NCBI GenBank assembly: GCA_024400665.1
Contig: JAKSML010000017.1
Coordinates: forward strand, 1-37,192
Direction: 5' to 3'
DNA length: 37,192 bases
Origin: Bacteroidales bacterium
GTDB lineage: Bacteria; Bacteroidota; Bacteroidia; Bacteroidales; P3
In this document: positions 1 through 7,817 of the stretch, piece after piece
Layout of the letters: the number at the start of each line of letters is the position of its first letter
Numbering within the stretch: position 1 is the stretch's first letter
Notes under the pieces: model-generated
Seen by the model: only the letters and a program-made list of their open reading frames with translations
Told to the model about the DNA's origin: nothing
Databases searched by the model: none
Translations under genes and position numbers: made by a program

Positions 1-349
1 TTTGCATGGTTTCTAATGCTTTACGCATGTTTTGTATATTTGGAGTTTCTTTCTATTGCTGCGTAACTGCTGTTATTTGGACGTGTTATGAACGCGTGAC
101 TGGGAAGCATTTCCCGCCATCCTGCGCGATACGGGATGACATCGGGATGCTCTGCGTGGGACTTTGGAGGCCGGAAGCACCTCTTTCCGCCCGGAACGGG
201 CTGCCTCCGCGCCACTAACGCGGTACTTTCTACAAAACAGGGCGTCTTTTTGCCTCTGAAAGCCGAGAATCTGAAGAAAAAAATGAAATGGCATCTCTTA
301 TATATAATATGATACGGAAACTTTATGCGGCTGAATGAATTTTTTTTCG
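1..349. other. Window start, no convincing gene
   Basis: I see no credible coding region here. Short open frames of 60-70 codons exist on both strands but lack family resemblance and overlap each other. A TATATTTG box at 35-42 (plus strand) fits the Bacteroidota -7 consensus but has no gene behind it. A small inverted repeat, GGGAA/TTCCC, lies at 102-115. The stretch from about 100 to 240 is clearly more GC-rich than its surroundings. Confidence 0.5.
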
Positions 350-357
350 TACCTTTG
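350..357 (+). promoter_or_regulatory. Probable -7 promoter box (TACCTTTG)
   Basis: TACCTTTG matches the Bacteroidota TAnnTTTG -7 element. It sits about 24 bases upstream of the ATG of the GldM-like gene. I see no clear TTTG -33 element at the usual spacing. Confidence 0.6.
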
Positions 358-380
358 CAAAACCAAATAATATTGTAAAG

Positions 381-1058
381 ATGAGGTTTAGATATACTAT
401 AGCATTGATTATGTTAGCATTGATGCCAGCATCTTCGGTTTTGGCACAGTATGATAGGGCCGTGGTGTCGCTCACAAGATTAGATTATGTATATTATAAT
501 ATAGATAATCCCATGTCGGTATCTGTGCCAGGACTGATGCCGAAAGATATATCCGTGAACATCGGAGAGGAGCGTGCTTTCCTCCATCGCGACCCAGACG
601 GGAGCAACGTCAATGATTTCATTGTGCGACCAAAGGATTCGACAGGCACTATAACCGTGCATATCAATGAAAAACTCGAAAATGGAAAGACACGAAGCCG
701 AGGAATGCTGCGCTTTCGCGTCATCACAATACCCGACCCTGTAGTGTGGTTAGGTTATGTAAGACAAGGAGATACGGTGTCACTTGACGACCTAATTAAT
801 AAAAACTATATCCAAGTGAAAGCAAAACTCGAAGACTTCAACTTCCCACTTGACGAGCCCGAAGTTGTGAGTTACGAGATTAATCGAAGCGAATCTTTCA
901 GCCTGCCAATCGAAGTACAAGGTTCGAAACTCTCCCAACAAGCCAAAGATATGCTCTCAAAAGCAAGACGCGACGAAACCCTCTATGTCGAAAACATCAA
1001 AGTGCTCATGCCCGATGGAAGGACTGTCACACTACAAGCCCAGTTCCCACTCAAATAA
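381..1058 (+). CDS. Secreted stand-alone GldM C-terminal-domain-like protein
   Basis: 225 residues with a Sec signal peptide (residues 1-22, ending VLAQ). The mature part resembles the last two periplasmic domains (D3-D4) of the gliding/T9SS motor protein GldM. Visible hallmarks are 'YYNIDNPMSVSVPG' near residues 38-51, 'RFRVITIPDP' near 112-121, 'KAKLEDFNFPL' near 147-157, and 'AKDMLSKARR' followed by a final 'VENIKVLMPDG' strand. Unlike GldM it has no N-terminal transmembrane helix and none of the helical D1-D2 region, so it should be a free periplasmic or exported protein. It is transcribed alone from the box at 350-357 and converges on the polysaccharide operon. A role near the T9SS, such as binding GldK/GldN-like partners, is only an inference. 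The domain resemblance is by eye but extends along the whole length. Confidence 0.75.
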   Translation: MRFRYTIALIMLALMPASSVLAQYDRAVVSLTRLDYVYYNIDNPMSVSVPGLMPKDISVNIGEERAFLHRDPDGSNVNDFIVRPKDSTGTITVHINEKLENGKTRSRGMLRFRVITIPDPVVWLGYVRQGDTVSLDDLINKNYIQVKAKLEDFNFPLDEPEVVSYEINRSESFSLPIEVQGSKLSQQAKDMLSKARRDETLYVENIKVLMPDGRTVTLQAQFPLK

Positions 1059-1360
1059 TTCAAACATGACGCAAATCGTCATTTCGATAGCCTCAAAAAA
1101 GAATCCCCCCCACACAGATATTCTTAAGACAACATACCTTCGCCTCAGCTCCGCCATAACTCCGCTTTAGCTCCGTCCAAAAAGCAAAAATCGAATGATC
1201 CTACGACCTCACTACTCATACCCTATTATAGTGGACGAGGTTATTCCTGACACATTTGCAGTTACAGCACTTATTTCAATAGAGCATAACAGCAAAATTG
1301 GAATACCCTACATATCCCATGACCGTTGTACGAAATCAGAATTGTAATTGCGTTGGAGAA
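1059..1360. other. Convergent intergenic region with short repeats
   Basis: This separates two genes that end toward each other. An ATGACG/CGTCAT inverted repeat at 1066-1082 is a weak terminator candidate with no U-run. Positions 1144-1178 carry a short repeat family (reverse complement CGGAGCTAAAGCGGAG) that recurs near 14813-14848. I see no gene. Confidence 0.5.
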
Positions 1361-1930
1361 TTATTCTGCGTCTTTATGCAAAAAGCCACTTTCGTCCATG
1401 CGATATTTTCGTCCGCAAGAACATATAAACGAGTCATCTAAACGTTTGCCACATTCACACACCCAGCCAATCCTTTTTGCCGGAACACCCGCCATAAGAG
1501 CGAAATCGGGAACATTATGGGTAACCACGGCTCCCGCTGCTATCAATGCCGAACGGCCCACAGTATGACCGCATACCACCGTGGAATTGGCACCAAGTGA
1601 GGCACCTTCTTTAATCAGCGTCTTCGCATATACCCCATGCGTAGGGAAATGAGCCCGAGGCGTATTGACGTTTGTGAACACACAACTGGGGCCACAAAAC
1701 ACATTATCTTCTATTTCAACACCTTCGTATATCGATACATTATTTTGAACCCGCACCCCATTACCGATATGGACATTGTTTCCAACATTCACATTTTGCC
1801 CGAAAGAGCAGTTCTCACCAATTCGGGCACCACGCTGAATATGGCAGAAATGCCAAACCTTGGTTCCTTGTCCGATAACTACATCATCATCGACATAGCT
1901 GCTTTCATGAATAAAGGGTGCGTTCATCAT
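1361..1930 (-). CDS. Left-handed beta-helix sugar N-acetyltransferase (WbpD/WlbB-like)
   Basis: 189 residues forming an almost continuous hexapeptide-repeat left-handed beta-helix (from about residue 10 to 140), the fold of acetyl-CoA-dependent sugar acyltransferases. The '[15 protein letters not shown]' segment near residues 85-99 and the ending '[16 protein letters not shown]' match WbpD/WlbB enzymes, which acetylate a 3-amino sugar nucleotide. C158, C160, C170 and C172 form a CxC...CxC tail that is common in these homologues and may bind zinc. It is the last gene of the minus-strand operon, 21 bases after rmlD. The oxidase and aminotransferase that would make a 3-amino substrate (WbpB/WbpE or an Fdt/Qdt route) are absent here, so the substrate is unknown. 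Two adjacent ATG codons start the frame; I chose the first. Confidence 0.75.
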   Translation of the reverse strand: MMNAPFIHESSYVDDDVVIGQGTKVWHFCHIQRGARIGENCSFGQNVNVGNNVHIGNGVRVQNNVSIYEGVEIEDNVFCGPSCVFTNVNTPRAHFPTHGVYAKTLIKEGASLGANSTVVCGHTVGRSALIAAGAVVTHNVPDFALMAGVPAKRIGWVCECGKRLDDSFICSCGRKYRMDESGFLHKDAE

Positions 1931-1951
1931 ATTGAGGTAATAAAATAGCTT

Positions 1952-2830
1952 TTACTGATTGTCCATCTTTTTGATGCCTTGCAAGCAACGTTCTAAGCTG
2001 TCGGTCCAATACGGGACATCAAGGGCAAATGTATTTTTGAAAAGAGTCTTGTCTAAAACAGAGAAACTGGGGCGCACAACAGGGCTTGGGAACTCATCGC
2101 TATGGCAAGGCTTGATGTCGCAAGCTGTGTTCCCTACTTTTTGTGCAATGATTTTGGCAAAGTCGAACCAACTGCAAACACCCTCATTACTATAATGATA
2201 GAGTCCTTCATGGCCTTTGTCAAGGCCTTTTTCGACAATCGTGACGATTGCCTTGGCCAAATCACCAGCATAGGTTGGCGTGCCCACCTGGTCGAAAACC
2301 ACACTGATACCGGGCTTAGACGAAGTAAGGTTGAGCATCGTCTTACAGAAGTTCTTACCATACTCACTATATAGCCAAGCTGTGCGGAAAATAAGATAGC
2401 GACAACCCGAATATCTTACGGCAAGTTCACCTGCCAACTTCGTCCGTCCATAAGCACCCGTTGGGTTGACGGGCTCATCCTCGCGACAAGGCGTATTATT
2501 TTTATTTCCACCGAACACATAATCGGTCGAGATGTGAACCAAAAGTCCTCCGACAGAAGCCATGGCTTCTGCCAAATAGCCTACTGCAGCATTGTTTAGC
2601 CTGTCAGCGAAAGGTTCGTCGCTCTCGGCCTTGTTCACATCAGTATATGCTGCACAATTGATAATTACACCGATCTTATGCTCTCGTACAAAGGACTGAA
2701 CAGCCGACTGGTTGGTAATATCCAGTTCCTCATAATCAGTATAGTAATATTGATGCTCAGTATGTTGCGTACAGAGTCTGATGTGGGTGCCTAACTGACC
2801 TTTTGAGCCTGTAACAAGAATGTTCATCAT
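1952..2830 (-). CDS. rmlD: dTDP-4-dehydrorhamnose reductase
   Basis: 292 residues. It catalyses NAD(P)H-dependent reduction of dTDP-4-keto-L-rhamnose to dTDP-L-rhamnose, the last step of the pathway, in the cytoplasm. The N-terminal Rossmann glycine motif GSKGQLG lies at residues 8-14. 'VHISTDYVFGG' is near 98-108, and the short-chain-dehydrogenase catalytic pair is Y127 and K131 in YGRTK. The frame is open 39 codons further upstream, but that extension overlaps rmlC and looks non-coding. The MM start at 2830/2827 gives normal family length and sits 4 bases after the rmlC stop, consistent with translational coupling. It is followed by the acetyltransferase gene in the same operon. Confidence 0.93.
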   Translation of the reverse strand: MMNILVTGSKGQLGTHIRLCTQHTEHQYYYTDYEELDITNQSAVQSFVREHKIGVIINCAAYTDVNKAESDEPFADRLNNAAVGYLAEAMASVGGLLVHISTDYVFGGNKNNTPCREDEPVNPTGAYGRTKLAGELAVRYSGCRYLIFRTAWLYSEYGKNFCKTMLNLTSSKPGISVVFDQVGTPTYAGDLAKAIVTIVEKGLDKGHEGLYHYSNEGVCSWFDFAKIIAQKVGNTACDIKPCHSDEFPSPVVRPSFSVLDKTLFKNTFALDVPYWTDSLERCLQGIKKMDNQ

Positions 2831-2834
2831 ATAA

Positions 2835-3392
2835 TTATAATGTAAAGGGAGACTGAATGTCACGCAAGAAAGGATGATGCGTGTCTTTTTCAGACAGCTG
2901 CACTTTGTCCTGAGGCAACTGCCAGTCGATAGCCAAGTCAGGGTCATCCCATGCTATAGCACCTTCATTCTGCGGAGCATAGAAATTGTCGCATTTGTAC
3001 TGAAAGATGACCTGCTCACTCAAGACCGCAAAACCATGTGCAAAACCATGGTCGAGGAATAGTTGACGATGATTGTCTTCCGAAAGTTCTACTGCTACAT
3101 GTTGTCCATACGTGGAAGAGCCTCGACGAATATCAACAGCCACATCGAGAACTTTACCTTTTACCACTCTGACCAACTTGCTCTGAGCATATGGTGGACA
3201 TTGAAAATGCAATCCTCTGAGCACTCCATAATGGGACATCGACTCATTATCTTGAACAAAAGTGGTATGGACACCTGTTTTCTCAGCAAATTCCTTCGCA
3301 TTAAAACTCTCAAAAAAATATCCACGAGCATCACCGAAAATTCGGGGCTCAATGATAAAGACACCATCAATGGCTGTTTTGATTACCTCCAT
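2835..3392 (-). CDS. rmlC: dTDP-4-dehydrorhamnose 3,5-epimerase
   Basis: 185 residues, the normal length for this cupin-fold epimerase. It converts dTDP-4-keto-6-deoxy-D-glucose to dTDP-4-keto-L-rhamnose. Diagnostic residues are visible: H62 in 'GVLRGLHFQ', K72 in 'SKLVRV', 'FLDHGFAHGF' near 112-121 and Y132 in 'FQYKCDNFY'. It lies 13 bases after rmlA and 4 bases before rmlD, so the three genes are almost certainly cotranscribed. The preceding pathway enzyme RmlB (dTDP-glucose 4,6-dehydratase), which makes its substrate, is not encoded anywhere in the window and must come from another locus. Confidence 0.94.
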   Translation of the reverse strand: MEVIKTAIDGVFIIEPRIFGDARGYFFESFNAKEFAEKTGVHTTFVQDNESMSHYGVLRGLHFQCPPYAQSKLVRVVKGKVLDVAVDIRRGSSTYGQHVAVELSEDNHRQLFLDHGFAHGFAVLSEQVIFQYKCDNFYAPQNEGAIAWDDPDLAIDWQLPQDKVQLSEKDTHHPFLRDIQSPFTL

Positions 3393-3405
3393 CTTCGCCT
3401 ACAAT

Positions 3406-4281
3406 TTATTCTTTAATGAGATTGATCAAATATTGACCATACTGATTCTTAATCATGGGCTGAGCAATGCGACGGAGATCATCTGCTGTAATCCAACCTT
3501 TTTCGTATGCAATGCTTTCAAGGCAAGCCACTTTGAGCCCTTGGCGCTTCTCGATGACCTCGATAAAAGTCGAAGCCTCTGCCAAAGAATCGTGAGTACC
3601 TGTGTCCAGCCAAGCAAAACCGCGACCAAGAAGCTGAACTTTCAACTCCTTATCCTCCAGAAACTGTTGATTTACTGAGGTGATTTCCAATTCTCCACGA
3701 GCCGAAGGCTTGATGTTTTTCGCAATACGCACAACCTTGTTCGGATAGAAATACAATCCGACCACGGCATAATTCGATTTAGGCTGTTTCGGCTTCTCTT
3801 CGATAGAGATTACATTGCCTTCTTTGTCAAATTCGGCCACACCATAACGCTCTGGATCGGCAACCCAGTAGCCAAAGACTGTAGCTTTCTTTTCATTTTC
3901 TGCAGCTTCAACAGCCTCTCTTAGAAGTTTACCAAAGCCATTTCCTTGGAAAATATTATCGCCCAAGACCAAGCAGACAGAATCATTTCCAATAAACTCT
4001 TCGCCAATAATAAAGGCCTGAGCCAGTCCGTCGGGTGAGGGTTGCTCCGCGTATGTGAAATGCACGCCATAATCTGAGCCATCACCTAATAAACGCTGAA
4101 AGCCGGGAAGATCATGAGGTGTTGAGATTATGAGAATGTCGCGAATACCAGCCAACATGAGTGCCGAGATAGGATAATAAACCATGGGTTTATCATATAT
4201 CGGCAAAAGCTGCTTACTTACACCTTTTGTTATCGGATATAAACGGGTACCGGAGCCTCCGGCAAGTACAATACCTTTCAT
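3406..4281 (-). CDS. rmlA: Glucose-1-phosphate thymidylyltransferase
   Basis: 291 residues. It joins dTTP and glucose-1-phosphate to give dTDP-glucose, the entry step of dTDP-rhamnose synthesis. The N-terminal nucleotide-binding motif GGSGTRL lies at residues 8-14, with '[12 protein letters not shown]' at 22-33 and the metal-binding 'LGDNIF' near residue 108. I start at the ATG at 4281 because it gives the canonical 'MKGIVLAGG' N-terminus. The upstream ATG at 4311 would place coding sequence inside a strong hairpin (4292-4325) and add residues foreign to the family. That hairpin and its U-run end about 10 bases before the chosen start, so expression of rmlA and the genes behind it may be attenuated. 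Confidence 0.94.
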   Translation of the reverse strand: MKGIVLAGGSGTRLYPITKGVSKQLLPIYDKPMVYYPISALMLAGIRDILIISTPHDLPGFQRLLGDGSDYGVHFTYAEQPSPDGLAQAFIIGEEFIGNDSVCLVLGDNIFQGNGFGKLLREAVEAAENEKKATVFGYWVADPERYGVAEFDKEGNVISIEEKPKQPKSNYAVVGLYFYPNKVVRIAKNIKPSARGELEITSVNQQFLEDKELKVQLLGRGFAWLDTGTHDSLAEASTFIEVIEKRQGLKVACLESIAYEKGWITADDLRRIAQPMIKNQYGQYLINLIKE

Positions 4282-4283
4282 AT

Positions 4284-4325
4284 ACAAATAAAAAGTCCAC
4301 TTGAAAAGCATTTCAAGTGGACTTT
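4284..4325 (-). terminator. Strong hairpin plus U-run between wzc and rmlA (attenuator candidate)
   Basis: A perfect 15-bp stem pairs 4292-4306 with 4311-4325 around a 4-base loop. Read on the minus strand it is followed directly by TTTTTATTT, the layout of an intrinsic terminator. It starts 10 bases after the wzc-like stop codon and ends about 10 bases before the rmlA ATG. The downstream genes point the same way with no room for a promoter in between, so partial read-through is more likely than full termination. Confidence 0.8.
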
Positions 4326-4335
4326 GCTTTAATGA

Positions 4336-6771
4336 TTAACTCTTCTTTTTATCTTTGTCTTTCTTATCCTCGCCATAGCCATAACCGTAGCCGTAACCAT
4401 AGCCGTAACCATAGCCGTAACCATAGCCATAACCATAGCCATAACCATAGCCTTTGCCGCCATAATAACGGCGTTTAATCAGAGGAACATCGGTCATAAC
4501 AATAGCCATATTCTTAAACTTGCCCTTGTCACAAAGCTCTTGAATGAATGGGAAAGAGGTCTTATTAAGATAACCAACACGTGTGATATACATCGTCAAA
4601 TCAGCACAACGATTGACAATTGCTGCATCAGCAACAATCTGAGCCGGAGTCGTATCGAAAATGATGTAATCATAACGTTCACGCAAATCTGCCACCAACT
4701 TATCCATCTTGTCTTCCAACAATAGCTGAGTAGCATTTGGCGGTGTCTTCTCGCAAACAATATAATCGAGATATTCAGACGCATCACTATGTGAGATGAT
4801 ATTATCGATATTCTCTTCTTTACCCAACATATACTGAATCAATCCAACGTGGTTGTTTCTATCAATGGTCTTGGAGAGACTTCTCTTACGAAGGTCACAA
4901 TCTACCAGAATTGTTTTCTTACCCAAGTATGCCAAAGATAATGCCAAGTTTAAAGTAACGTATGACTTACCCTCGCCAGGGACTGTTGAAACGCTTTGGA
5001 TAACCTTTTGTCCATTCTTTAGGAAGAACGGCAAATTAGAATGCAGTATTCGGAATGCCTCCGTAACAACATCTGTTCCTTTCTCTGAAACGATAATCTC
5101 ATCATTCTCACGCCCTTCAGGTTTCTGAGGAATCTCACCCATGACAGGAATGGTGAGAGCCTTTTCGATGTCCTGTTTAGAACGCAATTTTGTATTAAAG
5201 AAATTAACTAAGAACATGATGACCGCAGGAATAGCAAGGCCGCATACCAAACCCACCAATATGTACATTGAAAGATGAGGGGAAAGACTCGATCTTGATG
5301 CGGGTTCTACGACCTTTGCATTTGCAATTGTTACAGCGAGATTCATGGCGTTTTCCTCTCGTTTGCTCAACAAATACAAATAAAGTTCTTCTTTGATCTT
5401 CTGCTGACGAGTAACCTCAGTCACGGCTTTTGTCTGTGTTGGCATTGCCAAGATTTGGCCTTGAGCATGAGCCTCTTGAGCACGAGCTTTACGCAAACGA
5501 ACCTCTGCAGAATTAATGTAGTTATTAACGGATGCCAAAATATTATCACGGGTGGCCTCCATCTGTTGAACTAATGTTCTAACCTGCGGGTTCTGAGGAC
5601 CTGCATTATTCAACAATTTACGATATTGCAAAACTTGTGAATTATACTGGTTAATCATACTCTGCACTCCACCATCTGTAATACCGACATTAGCAGGTAA
5701 CAACTCCTGTGCATTAGCGGGATCTACCAAATATGAACGGATATATTTAACCAACGTCAACTCAGTCTCCAAATTCACCACTTCTTCTGTATAACGGGTG
5801 CCATTTTGAAGCAAAGCACCAGAAGCGCCAGTAAGATCTGGGAGACGAGAGTTCTTCTTTAGTTGCTCAACTTGGGCATCAACATCACCTAATTCGCCAG
5901 AAATTAACGCAATTCGGTCAGAAACAAACTGAGCCGTTTTTTGAGCAACCTCATTTTTATCTTTTATACCATCCTCATTATACGCATCAACAATCGCATC
6001 AACCACTTCCATGGCTCTATTTGCATTTCTATCCACATAATTGATAGATAATACCGATGCGTTCTTATCCACTCTAGTCACAGAGATTTTTCTTGCCAAA
6101 CTACGAGAAGTTGGCACTATCGCAGCTTCTGAAACTATGAATTTAGCTTTCACATCTCTCTTTGTAAAGAAAGAGGTTTTATCTATCGTCATGGAAACAT
6201 TTTCATCCAAAGCGACTGGCTCTGAGAACCGAGCATTTCCACTCAACATTCCTACTTGATATTCGTATTTATCCATATCTAATGGCAATACATGGACAGA
6301 AATAGACATCGTGGAATCATACCCATTGCGATTATAGATTTCCAATTGTAATGGGGAATTTTTATAATATGAGTATTTTGAAAAGAAACCATCACGTTCG
6401 CAAGTCTTGTTTAGTTCAAGTTTCTCAACGACACTCTTCATCAATGATGAAGATTTAAGTAAGTATATCTCATTCTCCAATGAATGCATTCCATTATCGG
6501 GTGCCATGCTATTAAGAATAGCATCCATATTCCGGGACGAATAATTCATATTATTAGAATTATCGCGCACCATAATCGTTGAAGCGTATCCATATTCAAT
6601 TGGCTTCGATTTAAACATGATGCCTGCGACAAGCATACACACCAAAAGCGATAATGCAAACCAATACCAATTATTGATAACCAAGAATACAATATCACGA
6701 ATAGATATTGTACTTTCCGTTTCCTGTTGATTTGGAGTCTTGACGTTATTGAAAGATTGTTGATTTTCCAT
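4336..6771 (-). CDS. Wzc-like polysaccharide co-polymerase / BY-kinase
   Basis: 811 residues in the inner membrane. The N-terminal half is a Wzz-type chain-length domain with a transmembrane segment near residues 30-50, a long periplasmic coiled-coil and GNVR-like region, and a second transmembrane segment near 500-520. The cytoplasmic C-terminal half is a bacterial tyrosine kinase: Walker A 'PGEGKS' with K602, Walker A' 'ILVDCDLRKRS' near 630, and Walker B 'YIIFDTTP' near 710. The tail (about residues 774-800) is a Gly-Tyr dipeptide repeat with 13 Tyr, followed by a Lys/Asp-rich end. These tyrosines are the likely autophosphorylation cluster that controls polymer length. It lies 40 bases after the Wza-like gene and before rmlACD, which indicates one Wzy-type export operon. 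Confidence 0.93.
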   Translation of the reverse strand: MENQQSFNNVKTPNQQETESTISIRDIVFLVINNWYWFALSLLVCMLVAGIMFKSKPIEYGYASTIMVRDNSNNMNYSSRNMDAILNSMAPDNGMHSLENEIYLLKSSSLMKSVVEKLELNKTCERDGFFSKYSYYKNSPLQLEIYNRNGYDSTMSISVHVLPLDMDKYEYQVGMLSGNARFSEPVALDENVSMTIDKTSFFTKRDVKAKFIVSEAAIVPTSRSLARKISVTRVDKNASVLSINYVDRNANRAMEVVDAIVDAYNEDGIKDKNEVAQKTAQFVSDRIALISGELGDVDAQVEQLKKNSRLPDLTGASGALLQNGTRYTEEVVNLETELTLVKYIRSYLVDPANAQELLPANVGITDGGVQSMINQYNSQVLQYRKLLNNAGPQNPQVRTLVQQMEATRDNILASVNNYINSAEVRLRKARAQEAHAQGQILAMPTQTKAVTEVTRQQKIKEELYLYLLSKREENAMNLAVTIANAKVVEPASRSSLSPHLSMYILVGLVCGLAIPAVIMFLVNFFNTKLRSKQDIEKALTIPVMGEIPQKPEGRENDEIIVSEKGTDVVTEAFRILHSNLPFFLKNGQKVIQSVSTVPGEGKSYVTLNLALSLAYLGKKTILVDCDLRKRSLSKTIDRNNHVGLIQYMLGKEENIDNIISHSDASEYLDYIVCEKTPPNATQLLLEDKMDKLVADLRERYDYIIFDTTPAQIVADAAIVNRCADLTMYITRVGYLNKTSFPFIQELCDKGKFKNMAIVMTDVPLIKRRYYGGKGYGYGYGYGYGYGYGYGYGYGYGYGYGEDKKDKDKKKS
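4372..4452 (-). repeat. In-frame 12-bp tandem repeat encoding the (Gly-Tyr)n tail
   Basis: A degenerate 12-bp unit (GGCTATGGTTAC on the minus strand) is repeated about 6.5 times inside the kinase gene and encodes 13 Gly-Tyr pairs. Tyr codons alternate TAT and TAC and Gly codons alternate GGC and GGT, so units differ at third positions. Such an array can change copy number by slippage in steps of four residues without breaking the frame. Confidence 0.9.
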
Positions 6772-6811
6772 AATGCAGAATATTTAAGGTAATATTATCT
6801 TGATAAGACAT

Positions 6812-7624
6812 CTACCATTGTAATCTCTGAGACAGCAAATAGTAATAGAAGCACGATGACAGCACTGAGATAATAGACACAGCACTGGAAATATACGTCA
6901 GTGTCATCCTGTCACGCTCTGCGTCCTTCTTTCTCAGTTTGTTCGGTTCGACATACACGACATCGTTTTGATGGAGGTAATAGTAAGGGGAATCAAAAAC
7001 TGACTGGGACGAGAGGTCCACCTCACCAATCGTGCGAAGACCATTTTCCTCACGGATAATGGTCACATTATGGCGCTGTCCATAGATAGTGAGGTCGCCA
7101 ACCATACTCAATGCCTCGAAAATGGTAAGACGTTCGCCTGCAACGACCAACTGACCTGGACGAGAGACATCGCCTAAAACGCAGACTCTAAAATTCATCA
7201 ATTTAACGGTGACCACAGGATCCGTGATATGGCCTTCAGCGACGAGACGTCGTTCAATAAGTGAAGCCAGCTCGTTGTGCGTAAGACCCACAACATGGAT
7301 CTTACCCAACACGGGGAAAATGATATCACCGTCGTGATTTACCAAGTAGCCAGAAACTGCCGATGCGCCCGGATTCATAACAGACCCGTTCATCACAGCA
7401 ATCTTGTTCGTCTCCTGGTTGAACTGAATGGTCGATTCAGGAGTCTCACTTTCAACGTAGATACTCAAAAGGTCGTTGGCCTGGATACCGCTTGAGAACT
7501 GACCCGACAAAGCAAATGCAGAATCTCGCTGCGCATCATGGATGTAGGCAATCTCCTGAGTCCTGCACGAGACCGTCAGAAGAGCCACAATGCCCATTGC
7601 AAATAGTAATTTACCAATTTTCAT
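6812..7624 (-). CDS. Wza-like polysaccharide export lipoprotein
   Basis: 270 residues. The N-terminus is a lipoprotein signal with lipobox LTVSC (Cys20). A polysaccharide-export domain follows ('GIQANDLLSIYVE' near residues 46-58, 'VNHDGDIIFPVLGKIHVVGLT' region near 94-114). Next comes an SLBB-type domain ('VCVLGDVSRPGQLVV' near 148-162, 'LTIFEALSMVGDLT'). A hydrophobic helix near the C-terminus ('ISSAVSIISVLSSCFYY') resembles the terminal amphipathic or transmembrane helix of Wza. The role is the outer-membrane exit channel for exopolysaccharide, working with the Wzc-like protein encoded next. It is first in the operon, about 80 bases behind a TATCTTTG box on the minus strand. Confidence 0.9.
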   Translation of the reverse strand: MKIGKLLFAMGIVALLTVSCRTQEIAYIHDAQRDSAFALSGQFSSGIQANDLLSIYVESETPESTIQFNQETNKIAVMNGSVMNPGASAVSGYLVNHDGDIIFPVLGKIHVVGLTHNELASLIERRLVAEGHITDPVVTVKLMNFRVCVLGDVSRPGQLVVAGERLTIFEALSMVGDLTIYGQRHNVTIIREENGLRTIGEVDLSSQSVFDSPYYYLHQNDVVYVEPNKLRKKDAERDRMTLTYISSAVSIISVLSSCFYYYLLSQRLQW

Positions 7625-7705
7625 ATAATAAGATATTTTTATTACTAATTATATATCAATTCCATACCCATATTTTGCAACAAAATTGCAGTTCTATGGA
7701 TTTTG

Positions 7706-7713
7706 CAAAGATA
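7706..7713 (-). promoter_or_regulatory. Probable -7 box for the polysaccharide operon
   Basis: On the minus strand this reads TATCTTTG, matching the TAnnTTTG consensus, about 82 bases upstream of the Wza-like ATG. No convincing -33 TTTG at 19-21 bp spacing. A plus-strand box lies 73 bases away, so this is a divergent promoter region. Confidence 0.6.
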
Positions 7714-7785
7714 CGATTTTTTTTTGTGAGAAGAAGATTTTTTTTGATAATTGAAAGATTTTTTCTCAATAAGCAAAAAAAAACG

Positions 7786-7793
7786 TACCTTTG
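7786..7793 (+). promoter_or_regulatory. Probable -7 box for the nucleotidyltransferase operon
   Basis: TACCTTTG followed by GC, about 24 bases before the ATG at 7818. This placement argues against the alternative in-frame ATG at 7791, which overlaps the box itself. Confidence 0.6.
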
Positions 7794-7817
7794 CAAATCG
7801 ATTTGAAGACTCAAAAC

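Noticed and set aside
6-218. 70-codon open frame at the window start
   Set aside because: No family resemblance, overlapped by antisense frames, composition changes along its length.
2831-2947. N-terminal extension of rmlD to 2947
   Set aside because: It overlaps rmlC, looks non-coding, and the Rossmann motif begins right after the ATG at 2830/2827.
4372-4452. Possible CRISPR-like short repeat array
   Set aside because: The 12-bp units have no spacers and are in frame in the kinase gene, encoding its Gly-Tyr tail.
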